From: Balneolaceae bacterium
Lineage (GTDB): Bacteria > Bacteroidota > Rhodothermia > Balneolales > Balneolaceae
Direction: 5' to 3'
Assembly (NCBI GenBank): GCA_020832415.1
Contig: JAFIES010000127.1
Coordinates: 21,289-85,288, forward strand
Length of the DNA: 64,000 bases
This document shows positions 14,946 to 24,084 of the stretch, one piece after another. How positions within the stretch are numbered: the first letter of the stretch is position 1; every line of letters starts with the position of its first letter. The position numbers were made by a program, and so were the translations under genes. Below the pieces are notes generated by a model that did no database searches, was not told the origin of the DNA, and worked only from the letters and a program-made list of their open reading frames with translations.

Positions 14946-15815
14946 TTACCGTTTTATACTCATGATGAATTCGCGACTTTGAGGTACACGGGTCACCACA
15001 TCGTCTGTTTCATCTTCGATGTACATATATTCGATGGCAGAATGTTGAGCTGCACGTAAAAAAGCTTCAAAATCGATCTGTCCGGTACCAAGAGGTACAT
15101 CATATTCACGTGGAGCACTGCCCGAAAAATTGTGCTCTGCTCCGTGAGCAAGATCTTTAAGATGAACCAATCGGAAACGATTGGGGTATTTCTCGAGCAG
15201 CTCTGTTGGATTATGCCCGGGATGGGCTACCCAAAATGTGTCCATTTCATAATGAACATAATCCGGATTGGTATTATTCATCATATAATCAAACAGGGTA
15301 CCATCCTCATATGGCCGAAATTCGTACCCGTGATTGTGATAGGCAAAGAAAAGTCCATACTCCTTTAATTGTTTGCCGGCCTCATTAAAATCCCTCACAG
15401 CACGACGAGTATCTTCAATATCAAATGGAGCTTCATGAGGTATCCATGCTACACGCACATATTTTGCACCGAGTGTGCGAGCTGCTCTTGCTACCTGTTC
15501 TGTATCATTCATAAGTGCATCGTATCCAACTCCATAGGATGTGCAGATGAGTTGCCTTTCATCGAGCATAAGCTTCATCTCTTCGGGGCTGTACCCGAAC
15601 AAGTTAGAAAATTCAATATTTCTGAACCCCATATCTTTGATCATATCCAGCGTTCCCGGCACATCCTCCTCAAATTGATGCCTGAATGTATAGGAAACTA
15701 CTCCGGGATCGGGCAGGAGCGATTCTCCCTCTTCCACCTGGGCTGAAGTATGAATCGGGAGCAGACTAATGAAAAAAAGAAGAACTGCCAGGGAATAGAT
15801 TATTCTCACGATCAT
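14946..15815 (-). CDS. Secreted sugar phosphate isomerase/epimerase-like protein
   Basis: A 289-residue TIM-barrel protein of the xylose isomerase-like family (AP endonuclease 2 superfamily) with a signal peptide (residues 1-26, cleavage after TSA). Landmarks are GVVSYTFRHQFEED, the metal-ligand regions YHNHGYEF and MDTFWVAHPGHNP, and RLVHLKDLAHG. It converges on the S9 peptidase gene. A paralogue with the same core motifs is encoded at 35038-35913. The substrate is unknown; export suggests periplasmic sugar turnover. Confidence 0.85.
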   Translation of the reverse strand: MIVRIIYSLAVLLFFISLLPIHTSAQVEEGESLLPDPGVVSYTFRHQFEEDVPGTLDMIKDMGFRNIEFSNLFGYSPEEMKLMLDERQLICTSYGVGYDALMNDTEQVARAARTLGAKYVRVAWIPHEAPFDIEDTRRAVRDFNEAGKQLKEYGLFFAYHNHGYEFRPYEDGTLFDYMMNNTNPDYVHYEMDTFWVAHPGHNPTELLEKYPNRFRLVHLKDLAHGAEHNFSGSAPREYDVPLGTGQIDFEAFLRAAQHSAIEYMYIEDETDDVVTRVPQSREFIMSIKR

Positions 15816-15979
15816 ATGTCAGGGTTTTTAAGATTTAAAATCAGGTTATTCACTAAAAAAAGTACATAATTATCACTGAAGAGTTTTAAGAATTTAAGTG
15901 AATCAAAATTTTCGAGTGCATTGAAAAGAAGGATTGTTATTTTGATGGAAGTTAACCCATCAGATAAACCCTGATTATT

Positions 15980-16426
15980 ATGATTTGGAACGTATACCTC
16001 TCCGGCGAAATCCATTCAGACTGGAGAAATGAAATCAAAGAGAAAATTGAAAATGAGAATCTGCCGATAGAGCTTTCGGCTCCCGTAACCGATCACGCCG
16101 CCAGTGATGATGCAGGTGCTGGCATCCCGGGAGATGAGAAAGATGATTTCTGGAAAGATCATAAAGGGGCTAAAGTGAACGCGATCCGAACCCGAACTCT
16201 CATCGAGCAGGCCGATATTGTTGTAGTAAAATTTGGCGAAAAATACCGCCAATGGAATGCGGCATTTGATGCTGGTTATGCCGCAGCACTCGGCAAAAAA
16301 CTGATTGTTATGCATCCCGAAGAGTTCACACACGCACTAAAAGAAGTGGACGCAGCTGCACTTGCCGTAACACGAACTTCAGATCAGGTAGTGCAGATTT
16401 TAAAATATGTAACCGTGAAAGAGTAG
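15980..16426 (+). CDS. ytoQ: YtoQ family protein
   Basis: A 148-residue protein recognised as YtoQ. It starts MIWNVYLSGEIHSDWRNEI and carries SAPVTDHAASDDAGAGIPG (about 33-51), the IEQADIVVVKFGEKYRQWN segment and the DAGYAAALGKKLIVMHPEE stretch. The fold is related to nucleoside 2-deoxyribosyltransferases, whose members cleave or transfer N-glycosidic bonds, but the physiological substrate of YtoQ is not established. It is intact and lies between two leftward genes. Confidence 0.85.
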   Translation: MIWNVYLSGEIHSDWRNEIKEKIENENLPIELSAPVTDHAASDDAGAGIPGDEKDDFWKDHKGAKVNAIRTRTLIEQADIVVVKFGEKYRQWNAAFDAGYAAALGKKLIVMHPEEFTHALKEVDAAALAVTRTSDQVVQILKYVTVKE

Positions 16427-16435
16427 TGGAATAAT

Positions 16436-17332
16436 CTACCAGTACATCAGTTTCATGCAGAACACACTGCCGCCGCTCTTCATAAACTCATAGGTACTGA
16501 ATTCGTGCACGGAGAAACCGGCATCACGCAGTTTTTTATTCACATCGGTACTGCCCTGCTGAATAAATACATTTTTACCATCAGGGCAGGTGGCATTTAC
16601 AGCAAAGAGTTTTTCAGCTTCGTATTTGCTGGCCAAAATCACTTTTTCGAATAGCTTGTTTATCATTTCGATTCCTGCCTCAGTAAAGGCATCTTCGTAG
16701 ATCAGCACACTTTTTTCGTTGAGCATACACATGCATGTATCCAGATGATAAAATTTTTCATCAACCAGCTCAAGTGCAATCACAGGCGTATTGAGCGCTT
16801 TCGAAACCTGATCGTATGCATCGAGTGATGTTCGGAACCCATAACCACCCCATAGAAGTCTCCGTTTGAAGTGCCAAAGCGCATCACCCATCCCCTCTAA
16901 ATTCCCGATTTTGGATTCATCGAGCTGAATTATTTCATACCCTTTCTTTCTGTACCATGCCTCAATAACCTCTACCTCTCCCCTTCGCTGCGGTGCGCGC
17001 ATACTGCTCATAATCACTTTTTTATTGCCGTTTTCATCAATAAACGGCAGGCTTTGGTTAGCACAAAACACCAGATCGGGTAAGCCCTTCACACCATCTA
17101 ATATTTCCACGTCAAAACCAAGCTCTTCATACCCATCAACAAGATGTTCCCACTCATTGGCAGCCTGCATTTTATCCACACCGCCAACATTATCCTTCAT
17201 GTGCGGATTTATCACATACTCCACATCAAACCAGGTAGGCTTCACTTTCAGCACTTTTGATGGCGCCGGCATGGCGGGGAGATCAGATATTTTGAAATCA
17301 ATTTGCTCTGCAGATGTCAGTACTTTATTCAT
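16436..17332 (-). CDS. Amidinotransferase/arginine deiminase-fold hydrolase (DDAH-like)
   Basis: A 298-residue member of the guanidino-group-modifying superfamily. Visible catalytic-type residues are Asp86 (GLPDLVF), Glu146 (NLEGMGD), His196 (FYHLDTC) and the nucleophile Cys292 in SGGSVFCM near the C-terminus, plus an NPHMKDN-type motif at 42-48. Such enzymes hydrolyse dimethylarginine, arginine or related guanidino compounds, or transfer amidino groups. The length fits DDAH or ornithine/arginine deiminase-like proteins rather than full arginine deiminase. It converges with ytoQ (9 bases apart). The substrate cannot be set from sequence. Confidence 0.85.
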   Translation of the reverse strand: MNKVLTSAEQIDFKISDLPAMPAPSKVLKVKPTWFDVEYVINPHMKDNVGGVDKMQAANEWEHLVDGYEELGFDVEILDGVKGLPDLVFCANQSLPFIDENGNKKVIMSSMRAPQRRGEVEVIEAWYRKKGYEIIQLDESKIGNLEGMGDALWHFKRRLLWGGYGFRTSLDAYDQVSKALNTPVIALELVDEKFYHLDTCMCMLNEKSVLIYEDAFTEAGIEMINKLFEKVILASKYEAEKLFAVNATCPDGKNVFIQQGSTDVNKKLRDAGFSVHEFSTYEFMKSGGSVFCMKLMYW

Positions 17333-17487
17333 GATTGGTAGATTTTTAGAAGTGTTCCACTCGGTTCTCAGGCCTTATGGTTTCACAGATCGGAATTTGA
17401 GATAGAAAATTAAAATAGCAATGTTGTAACAAATATATACGTTCAATTTTTACTTGGTAGCCAACAAGGAAACTCTTAGGTTTTGTT

Positions 17488-18408
17488 ATGATTTTAGACC
17501 CGAATCTGCTTACACAGCTTGCCCCACTCGATTTGAAAGCCCGTACCATTGTGGAGGGATTTATCTCCGGCCTTCACCGAAGTCCGTTTCATGGATTCAG
17601 TGTTGAGTTTGCCGAGCACCGGCCATACAATCAGGGCGATGATTTTAAACACATCGACTGGAAAGTGTATGGGAAAACCGAGCGTTTTTATGTGAAACAG
17701 TTTGAAGCAGAAACAAACCTCCGTGCTCATATTGTGCTGGATGTAAGCAGTTCGATGTATTTCAAACATTTTGCTGAGTGGAGCAAACTGAAGTATGCCA
17801 TTCACTACGCAGCCTCCCTTATCTACATGATGCACCGACAGCGAGATGCCTGCGGACTTGTTCTGTTTGATGAAGAGATCCGCACGGTTTACCCGCCAAA
17901 ATCATCGTACAGCCATGTGAGAATGCTGTACCGCGAACTGGAAGAACAGCTCGAAGATGAAACCAAAAAAGCGACATTGAAGCGCGGTTCTGCTTCGGCC
18001 AATGCACTGCATAAACTGGCTGAAAGTCTCAAACGACGCAGCCTTATCGTGATCATTACCGATCTTTTTGAAAATGTAGACAACCATGATGCATTGATCT
18101 CATCACTCAGGCATCTTCGCCATCAAAAACACGAGGTACTGCTGTTCAACATCCTGGAGCATAAAAGTGAACGGGAGCTCGATTTCCCCGATGGAAAATT
18201 TCTTTTTGAAGATATGGAAACCGGCTCCGAACTTGAAGTGATACCCGCACAGGTAAAAGATGACTACAAGAAAAAAGTGAGCGAATTAACCCACAAATTT
18301 AAAATCGCCTGCAGCGAATCCGGCATTGATTTTGAAGAAATCGACACACAAAGCCCGTTTGATCTCGCACTCCTTGCTTATCTGAACAAACGAAAACGAT
18401 TAGTTTGA
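17488..18408 (+). CDS. DUF58 domain protein (vWA-like)
   Basis: A 306-residue cytoplasmic protein with the DUF58 signature in its first third (FHGFSVEFAEHRPYNQGDDF, then KHIDWKVYGKT) and a von Willebrand A-like fold after it (VLDVSSSMYFK, a MIDAS-like DxSxS). Such proteins are often paired with MoxR AAA+ ATPases and act in maturation or stress complexes. Here no MoxR gene is adjacent, so the gene stands alone in the window. Length and motif order match the family. Confidence 0.9.
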   Translation: MILDPNLLTQLAPLDLKARTIVEGFISGLHRSPFHGFSVEFAEHRPYNQGDDFKHIDWKVYGKTERFYVKQFEAETNLRAHIVLDVSSSMYFKHFAEWSKLKYAIHYAASLIYMMHRQRDACGLVLFDEEIRTVYPPKSSYSHVRMLYRELEEQLEDETKKATLKRGSASANALHKLAESLKRRSLIVIITDLFENVDNHDALISSLRHLRHQKHEVLLFNILEHKSERELDFPDGKFLFEDMETGSELEVIPAQVKDDYKKKVSELTHKFKIACSESGIDFEEIDTQSPFDLALLAYLNKRKRLV

Positions 18409-18441
18409 ATTTTTGCTAATCAATCAAAAATCAAAGTCTCA

Positions 18442-19239
18442 TCAGGTAACTTTGGTGCGTTTCAAAATTTTATTGAGTAATCTGGGTGACAATCTCTTCA
18501 CGTAAACCGAAAGAATTTCGTAACCGCCTATATACACCTCTTCTTTCAGCTTGGCGAGTTTCGGCATCAGTTTTCGGGCAAACTCTTCAGCGCTCATAGC
18601 TGTTTTTTGCGCATCATCCATTTTGTTGTAGGTATCGCCATCTGCTGTAAGGGCGTTCACTGTTACATTGGTCTTTACAAAACCGGGGCAAACCAGGGTA
18701 ACATGCACATCGTGTTCATACATCTCCTGGCGAAGGCAATCGAACCAGCCGTGCAGGGAATGTTTCGATGCAGCATAAGCCGAACGGTGTTTGGTTCCAA
18801 GTTTCCCCATTACACTTGAAATCACCACAATATGGCCGAATTTCTGCTCAATCATACCCGGCAGCACTGCTTTGGTAAGGGCTACCGTACCGAAAAAGTT
18901 TACCTCCATCACTTGTCGAATGGTCTCCATGGAAGATTCAACAGCATAGGCACGCTGGCTTATACCACCGTTATTAATAAGCATATCGACACTGCCAAAC
19001 AGGTTTCGGGCCTCTTCAGCTTTTTCCTCAATAGAATTCGCATCGGCAAGATCAAGAGGCAGAATTTTTACTCTCTCTTCAGCATCAATACAAGCTTCTT
19101 TTACCCGTTCGAGCTCATTTTCACGGCGGGATGAGAGAATGATTAACGCCCCTCTTTTGTTGAACTCATAAGCAAGAGCTTCGCCAATACCAGACGAAGC
19201 ACCTGTAATCCAGACTACTTTTTTTTGGATATTCATCAA
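18442..19239 (-). CDS. Short-chain dehydrogenase/reductase (SDR)
   Basis: A 265-residue classical SDR. The cofactor motif is TGASSGIG at 12-19, NNGG at 89-92, the catalytic Ser at 141-142, and Tyr155/Lys159 in SAYAASKHS. The pattern resembles DHRS7-like membrane-associated reductases, and the basic C-terminus (VKRLSPRLLNKILKRTKVT) could contact the membrane. Substrate unknown. It converges on the DUF58 gene and is transcribed away from the two-component pair. Confidence 0.92.
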   Translation of the reverse strand: MMNIQKKVVWITGASSGIGEALAYEFNKRGALIILSSRRENELERVKEACIDAEERVKILPLDLADANSIEEKAEEARNLFGSVDMLINNGGISQRAYAVESSMETIRQVMEVNFFGTVALTKAVLPGMIEQKFGHIVVISSVMGKLGTKHRSAYAASKHSLHGWFDCLRQEMYEHDVHVTLVCPGFVKTNVTVNALTADGDTYNKMDDAQKTAMSAEEFARKLMPKLAKLKEEVYIGGYEILSVYVKRLSPRLLNKILKRTKVT

Positions 19240-19386
19240 AGAAAATTTTACCTGTTTCCGTTACGAAATCGTTTTACATTCAGAATGATGCTATAATCTA
19301 CAGATGGTAAAAAATTTGGGCATCAATTCATTATTTTAGATGAAATTTATTGAATCCAACTGTTTAAAACAGAAAGTCTCCTTTTT

Positions 19387-20088
19387 ATGATTCTCAAACA
19401 TACCGTACTGCTGGTTGAAGACGAAGTTGAACCCGCAGAGATGCTCGCCAATTTTCTTGAAATGAATGGATTTAATGTGCTGCTTGTGCACGACGGGAAA
19501 AAGGCGCTGGAGGTGATCGAAAGTCGTGCCGGTGATATACACCTGGCCGTGCTCGATATCATGGTGCCACATGTGGATGGCAAGGAGATTTGCAGAGTTA
19601 TCCGTAAACACCCCGTTCTGAAGGATATTCCCGTGATATTTCTCACAGCCAAAGATAAAGAGATGGATGAAATTGAAGGGCTTGAGCTTGGTGCGGATGA
19701 TTACATATCCAAACCTGCCAGCCTGAAGCTTGTAAAGGCTCATATTGAATCACTGCTACGCAGACAACAGCCGCAAAACAGCAAATGGATTCAGCATAAT
19801 GATCTCCTTCTCGATATCAATGGAAAAGATCTCTACTTCAAAGAGACGAGAATCGATCTTACATCCACCGAGTACGCACTGATAGAGCTGTTTTTCCAGA
19901 ACCCAAAACGTGTTTACAGCCGCCAGGAAATTTTGGAACACATTGGCGGGGATGATAAGTTTGTGTTTGATCGTACTGTGGATGTTCACATCAAAAATTT
20001 ACGGCTGAAACTGGGCGAAGCATCTGATATGATTAAAACCTACCGCGGAATTGGATACGGTATGAACCGTGACCTCCTGCCGGCATGA
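19387..20088 (+). CDS. OmpR/PhoB-family response regulator
   Basis: A 233-residue two-component regulator. The receiver domain (1-125) has the acidic pair VEDE (11-14 region), phospho-acceptor Asp57 in VLDIMVPHVDG and Lys in FLTAKD. The C-terminal winged helix (about 135-230) ends KTYRGIGYGM, typical of OmpR-type regulators. Its stop overlaps the start of the histidine kinase gene (ATGA), so the two are a cognate pair. Target genes are unknown. Confidence 0.95.
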   Translation: MILKHTVLLVEDEVEPAEMLANFLEMNGFNVLLVHDGKKALEVIESRAGDIHLAVLDIMVPHVDGKEICRVIRKHPVLKDIPVIFLTAKDKEMDEIEGLELGADDYISKPASLKLVKAHIESLLRRQQPQNSKWIQHNDLLLDINGKDLYFKETRIDLTSTEYALIELFFQNPKRVYSRQEILEHIGGDDKFVFDRTVDVHIKNLRLKLGEASDMIKTYRGIGYGMNRDLLPA

Positions 20089-21479
20089 GTATACGTGCAA
20101 AACTGGCCTGGACATTCATTCTATTGTTGATTTTCGGAATCACAGCTATCAGCAGTTACTCCATTTTATTTATCCGGAATTACCTGCTCAGCGAGGGTGA
20201 ACAGCAAATCATCAACGATACAGAGTGGCTCGCCATTACCATTCAAAATCTTCGGGTTGATGAGGATTTTGAAACCAATCTCAACGAAGCTGCACGAACT
20301 TCCGGTTACCGGCTTGCTATTTACGATGAAAACGGAATTCTTTTTGCCGATGTGCCGTACTACCGGGAGCTGCAGGCCGATGAAACGATCGATACGAACA
20401 TTGCATCACTTATTCGAAATACGGAAGGATCGCTTTTATTAAGCGATGCTTCCAGCGAACGGCTCACCAGTTATGTAGGTTTGGAAACCATTCATAACCC
20501 TGCTAAATATCTGCAGGTTAGCATATCGAAAGGGCAAATTTACGAACCCATTAAAACCATTCGGTGGATTATTTACACGGGAATGTTAATCTCAATCGGG
20601 CTTGTTTTAATTGTGAGCATTACATTTTCACGATATATCTCCAAACCAATACTTCAGCTCGAAGCAGCAGCAAGAGATATTGCCGGTGGTAATACAAGCA
20701 AAAGTCTGAATCTGGATCGTAAGGATGAGTTTGGCACCCTCGCAGAATCTCTGAACCGCATGGCTGAAAAACTACGCTCAGACAACCTGGAGTTAAAAAA
20801 GCTCTATCAAAAACAGGCACAGTTCTTTGCTGATATTACCCACGAAATACGTAACCCGCTGCATACCATTGCCGGCTCTATTGAAATGCTCCAGTTAGGC
20901 CAGCTCGATGAGAAGCAGCAAAAAAAATATCTGCTTACTGCAGAACGCCAGACACATCGTATAAACCGCCTTTTTAAAGATTTGGTTACTCTTCAGCGAT
21001 ACGACTCGGATGGACAGTTTATTCAGAAAAAACGGTTTAATATCAACCAGGCTATTCAGATGATTGCTGAATTGTATGATTCAGAGGCTTCGGAAAAAGG
21101 ACTCAAACTGCAGGCATCCAACCGATCGTTTACCGTGGAAGCAGACCCCGATAAAATTGAGCAGGTTCTGGAAAATCTCATTTCAAATGCAATAAAGTTC
21201 ACCAACAGTGGTACCATCAGTATGAATGCCCGCGAAGATAATGGGCAGGTTATCGTAGAGGTTCTGGATACAGGTATCGGGATATCTGAGGAACATCTTG
21301 AGCGTCTTTTTGACCGTTTTTACCGAACAGATAAAGCCCGTTCGCGAGATAAAGGCGGTACCGGCCTGGGTCTCTCGGTGGTTAAAAGTATCCTGGATGC
21401 CCACAACTCCGACATTCATGTTGAGAGTACACCCGGCGAAGGTTCAAGGTTCTGGTTTACACTACCCAATTTCAGCTGA
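20085..21479 (+). CDS. Membrane sensor histidine kinase (HAMP, HisKA, HATPase)
   Basis: A 464-residue sensor kinase. Membrane segment 1 (about 7-30), a periplasmic sensor of about 130 residues, membrane segment 2 (about 163-185), HAMP (about 186-240), HisKA with phospho-His253 in ITHEIRNPLHT, then the ATPase boxes NLISNAIKF (N), DTGIGI (G1) and GGTGLGLSV (G2). It is coupled to the response regulator by a 4-base overlap. The periplasmic sensor is not of a recognised type, so the signal is unknown. Confidence 0.95.
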   Translation: MSIRAKLAWTFILLLIFGITAISSYSILFIRNYLLSEGEQQIINDTEWLAITIQNLRVDEDFETNLNEAARTSGYRLAIYDENGILFADVPYYRELQADETIDTNIASLIRNTEGSLLLSDASSERLTSYVGLETIHNPAKYLQVSISKGQIYEPIKTIRWIIYTGMLISIGLVLIVSITFSRYISKPILQLEAAARDIAGGNTSKSLNLDRKDEFGTLAESLNRMAEKLRSDNLELKKLYQKQAQFFADITHEIRNPLHTIAGSIEMLQLGQLDEKQQKKYLLTAERQTHRINRLFKDLVTLQRYDSDGQFIQKKRFNINQAIQMIAELYDSEASEKGLKLQASNRSFTVEADPDKIEQVLENLISNAIKFTNSGTISMNAREDNGQVIVEVLDTGIGISEEHLERLFDRFYRTDKARSRDKGGTGLGLSVVKSILDAHNSDIHVESTPGEGSRFWFTLPNFS

Positions 21480-21601
21480 GTTGGACGGAACTTTTTGATA
21501 CTATTGGCGACCCGAAAGTATAATTGATACTTAATCAGGTATGGGATATTCCACTTATGCCCATCTACAGTACCCCGATTAAAATACCCCTCGGTTTAAT
21601 A

Positions 21602-21620
21602 ATTTAGACAAAATCTAAGT
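21602..21620. promoter_or_regulatory. Palindromic operator candidate upstream of hemH
   Basis: ATTTAGA (21602-21608) and TCTAAGT (21614-21620) are inverted arms with one mismatch around CAAAA. The TTTAGA-n5-TCTAA pattern looks like sites of DtxR/MntR-type metal-dependent repressors. It lies 82 bases before the hemH ATG. The role is inferred from shape and gene context only. Confidence 0.45.
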
Positions 21621-21702
21621 TGTTTCACTTCACGTTTCCTTCATATAAAAATGGTTGTTTACAGTGCTCTAAAACCCATTTCGTGTGGCTAAATAATTTT
21701 TT

Positions 21703-22821
21703 ATGAAAATAGGTGTAGTTTTAATGAATCTTGGTGGGCCAACCCACGAAGATAACGTGAGAATTTTTTTGAAAAACCTCTTCAGTGATGAGGATATCAT
21801 CAAACTCGGAGGCGGTTCTTTTCAGAAGCTTTTTGCCAATGTTATTTCAAAATTCAGGGCACCAAATGTAGCTGAAGATTACAAAGAGATTAACGGCTGC
21901 CCTAAGGGCTGTACCGGCAATAAACATTGCTTCAACCGCCAAAATAAAGTGATTTCAACCTGTTGTTCGCCCATTAACGGATTGACCGAAGCGCAGCGTC
22001 GCGGCCTTGAAAAATATTTTAAAGAGATTCTCCCGGAGCACGAAGTAAGTGTTTATACCTGCATGCGTTACTGGCTGCCATTTGCTGACCAGGTAATGGA
22101 TGATATGGTTGAAGATGGCATTACCCACGCTGTCTTGATGCCACTTTACCCGCAATTTTCATGGACAACAACCGGCAGCAGTTTCCGTGACTGGGAAACA
22201 GTTTTGAAAACCAAATTCCCCGAAGGCAAGAAGCCGTGGAAGGAGTTCCATGTGAAGAATTACTATCTTAATGAGAGCTACTTAAAATCGATCAATTCGC
22301 GTATTGATGAAGCCCTTGAGGAGATGGATGAGGATACCCGACGCAAAACACACTTTATTTTCAGTGCGCACGGCACACCTCTGCTCGAAGTTCGAAGCGG
22401 CGACCCCTACACCGTTGAAATCAAAGAGACGATGGAAGCTGTAATGGCCCGCAGAGAAGAAAAGAACCCTTACTGGCTCAGCTTTCAATCCAGGGTGGGC
22501 CCGCAAAAATGGACACAGCCCAATACCGAAGAGTTGGTAGAACGGCATCTGGAGTATGGAATAAAGAACTTTTTGATGGTACCGATTGCATTCGTAACCG
22601 ATCATATTGAAACCCTGTATGAACTGGGTGTGGAATTGGTTGAGGATATGGAAGAAGAGGGATTTGAATTTGAGAATTACAAGGTGATGAATGGCCTGAA
22701 CGATCATCCGGACTATATCAAAGCTCTTGCAGAGGAGACACTTAACTGCCTGAGACATGAAATACCGGACGGTGCCGTTCAATGGGAACAGAAAAAATCA
22801 AAAAAAGCAGTGACTGCATAG
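21703..22821 (+). CDS. hemH: Ferrochelatase with cysteine-rich insertion
   Basis: A 372-residue ferrochelatase that inserts iron into the porphyrin in the final part of heme synthesis. It starts KIGVVLMNLGGPTHEDNVR, and the catalytic His223 (FSAHGTP) and Glu303 (TDHIETLYELG) are present. Where usual ferrochelatases read Y-x-x-I-G-G-G-SP, this one has Y60-KEIN followed by about 24 extra residues with Cys66, Cys70, Cys76, Cys87 and Cys88 before SP89-90. The insert adds five cysteines near the active-site entrance and could hold a metal or Fe-S cluster. First gene of the hem run, with hemA starting 3 bases after its stop. Confidence 0.95.
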   Translation: MKIGVVLMNLGGPTHEDNVRIFLKNLFSDEDIIKLGGGSFQKLFANVISKFRAPNVAEDYKEINGCPKGCTGNKHCFNRQNKVISTCCSPINGLTEAQRRGLEKYFKEILPEHEVSVYTCMRYWLPFADQVMDDMVEDGITHAVLMPLYPQFSWTTTGSSFRDWETVLKTKFPEGKKPWKEFHVKNYYLNESYLKSINSRIDEALEEMDEDTRRKTHFIFSAHGTPLLEVRSGDPYTVEIKETMEAVMARREEKNPYWLSFQSRVGPQKWTQPNTEELVERHLEYGIKNFLMVPIAFVTDHIETLYELGVELVEDMEEEGFEFENYKVMNGLNDHPDYIKALAEETLNCLRHEIPDGAVQWEQKKSKKAVTA

Positions 22822-22824
22822 AGG

Positions 22825-24084
22825 ATGGTTCATCCAACAATTCAGGATTTTACAATAATAGGCATTAACCACTGGGATGCCCCGGTTGAAATACGTGAAC
22901 GATTCAGCCTCGATACCCCCAGGAAAATAAAAATGCTCGATGGCGCCCGCAGGGAAGGGATCGACAGTATGTTCATCGTTTCTACCTGTAACCGTACAGA
23001 AGTATTTGCTCACAAAGCAACTGCCAGTGAATTGATACGTCTGCTCACCACCTACAGCAATGGCAGCCTCGACGATTTTCACGAATACGGTTTCGAGCTG
23101 GAAGGCCAGAGGGCAGTGAGCCATCTTTTTAAAGTAGCAACCGGCCTGGACTCACAAATTCTGGGAGATCTTCAGATTGTTAAACAGGTAAAAGAAGGGT
23201 ACGAGCTGTCCACAGAAAAGAGAATGGTTTCCGGAGAGCTGCACCGGCTTATTCAGCATGTATTCAGAGCTCACAAACGCTCACGAAATGAAACATCGCT
23301 TGGACAGGGAGCTGCTACTGTGGCATATGCTGCCGTAAAATTTGCCCTCAGTACATTTGAGAATCTCATCAACAAGAATATTCTGCTTGTAGGAACCGGA
23401 AAAATCGGTAAGGTCACCTGTAAAAACCTTGTGAACCTGGGTGCAAGCAAGCTCACATTAATTAACCGGACTCGCGATCGGGCTGAATTTGTAGCCGATA
23501 AATTCAACCTTGAAGTTGCCGATATGGAAAATCTGCCTGAGCAGATAGCTGATGCAGACCTGGTAATCGTGGCAACAGGAGCAAACGAACCGGTAATTCG
23601 ACCGGAACATATGCAGGTTTCCATGGAGCGGCCAAAATTTAAAGTTATGCTCGATCTCTCTGTACCGAGAAACATCGATCCGAAAGTGGCCGCACTCGAT
23701 TTTGTAGACGTAGCCAACATGGACATGCTGGGTGATGTGACCGATGAAGCCTACAAAAAGAGAGAAGAAGAAGTGCCGCTCGTGAAAAAGATTATTGACG
23801 ACGAGTACAACAACTACATGTTATGGCTGAATGAACAGCGCGTTGTACCCACAATCAAAGCCCTCACTCAACGCTTTGAATCGATTCGGGAAGATGAGCT
23901 CAATTTCTTCAAAAACAAGATAGAAACAAACGATTTCGATAAAATTGACAACATGACCCGCCGGATTGTCAATAAAATTGCCGCTTACAGTATTGAACAT
24001 TTGCGCGACCACCACGAATCAGATGAAGTTGCTGATTTGGTAGCAAAGATGTTTAAACTTGAAGCCACCAACGGGCATGATTGA
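22825..24084 (+). CDS. hemA: Glutamyl-tRNA reductase
   Basis: A 419-residue enzyme that reduces glutamyl-tRNA to glutamate-1-semialdehyde, the first committed step of the C5 heme pathway. It begins with GINHWDAPVEIRERF (the family usually has GINHKTAPV), the nucleophile Cys55 is in STCNRTEV, and the NADPH domain shows LVGTGKIGK. The C-terminal dimerisation helices are complete. It follows hemH by 3 bases and overlaps hemC, indicating one operon. Confidence 0.97.
   Translation: MVHPTIQDFTIIGINHWDAPVEIRERFSLDTPRKIKMLDGARREGIDSMFIVSTCNRTEVFAHKATASELIRLLTTYSNGSLDDFHEYGFELEGQRAVSHLFKVATGLDSQILGDLQIVKQVKEGYELSTEKRMVSGELHRLIQHVFRAHKRSRNETSLGQGAATVAYAAVKFALSTFENLINKNILLVGTGKIGKVTCKNLVNLGASKLTLINRTRDRAEFVADKFNLEVADMENLPEQIADADLVIVATGANEPVIRPEHMQVSMERPKFKVMLDLSVPRNIDPKVAALDFVDVANMDMLGDVTDEAYKKREEEVPLVKKIIDDEYNNYMLWLNEQRVVPTIKALTQRFESIREDELNFFKNKIETNDFDKIDNMTRRIVNKIAAYSIEHLRDHHESDEVADLVAKMFKLEATNGHD

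Noticed and set aside
24059-24076. Upstream start for hemC (MKPPTG...)
   Set aside because: It would overlap hemA by 26 bases and add residues not typical of HemC; the ATG at 24077 fits the family better.
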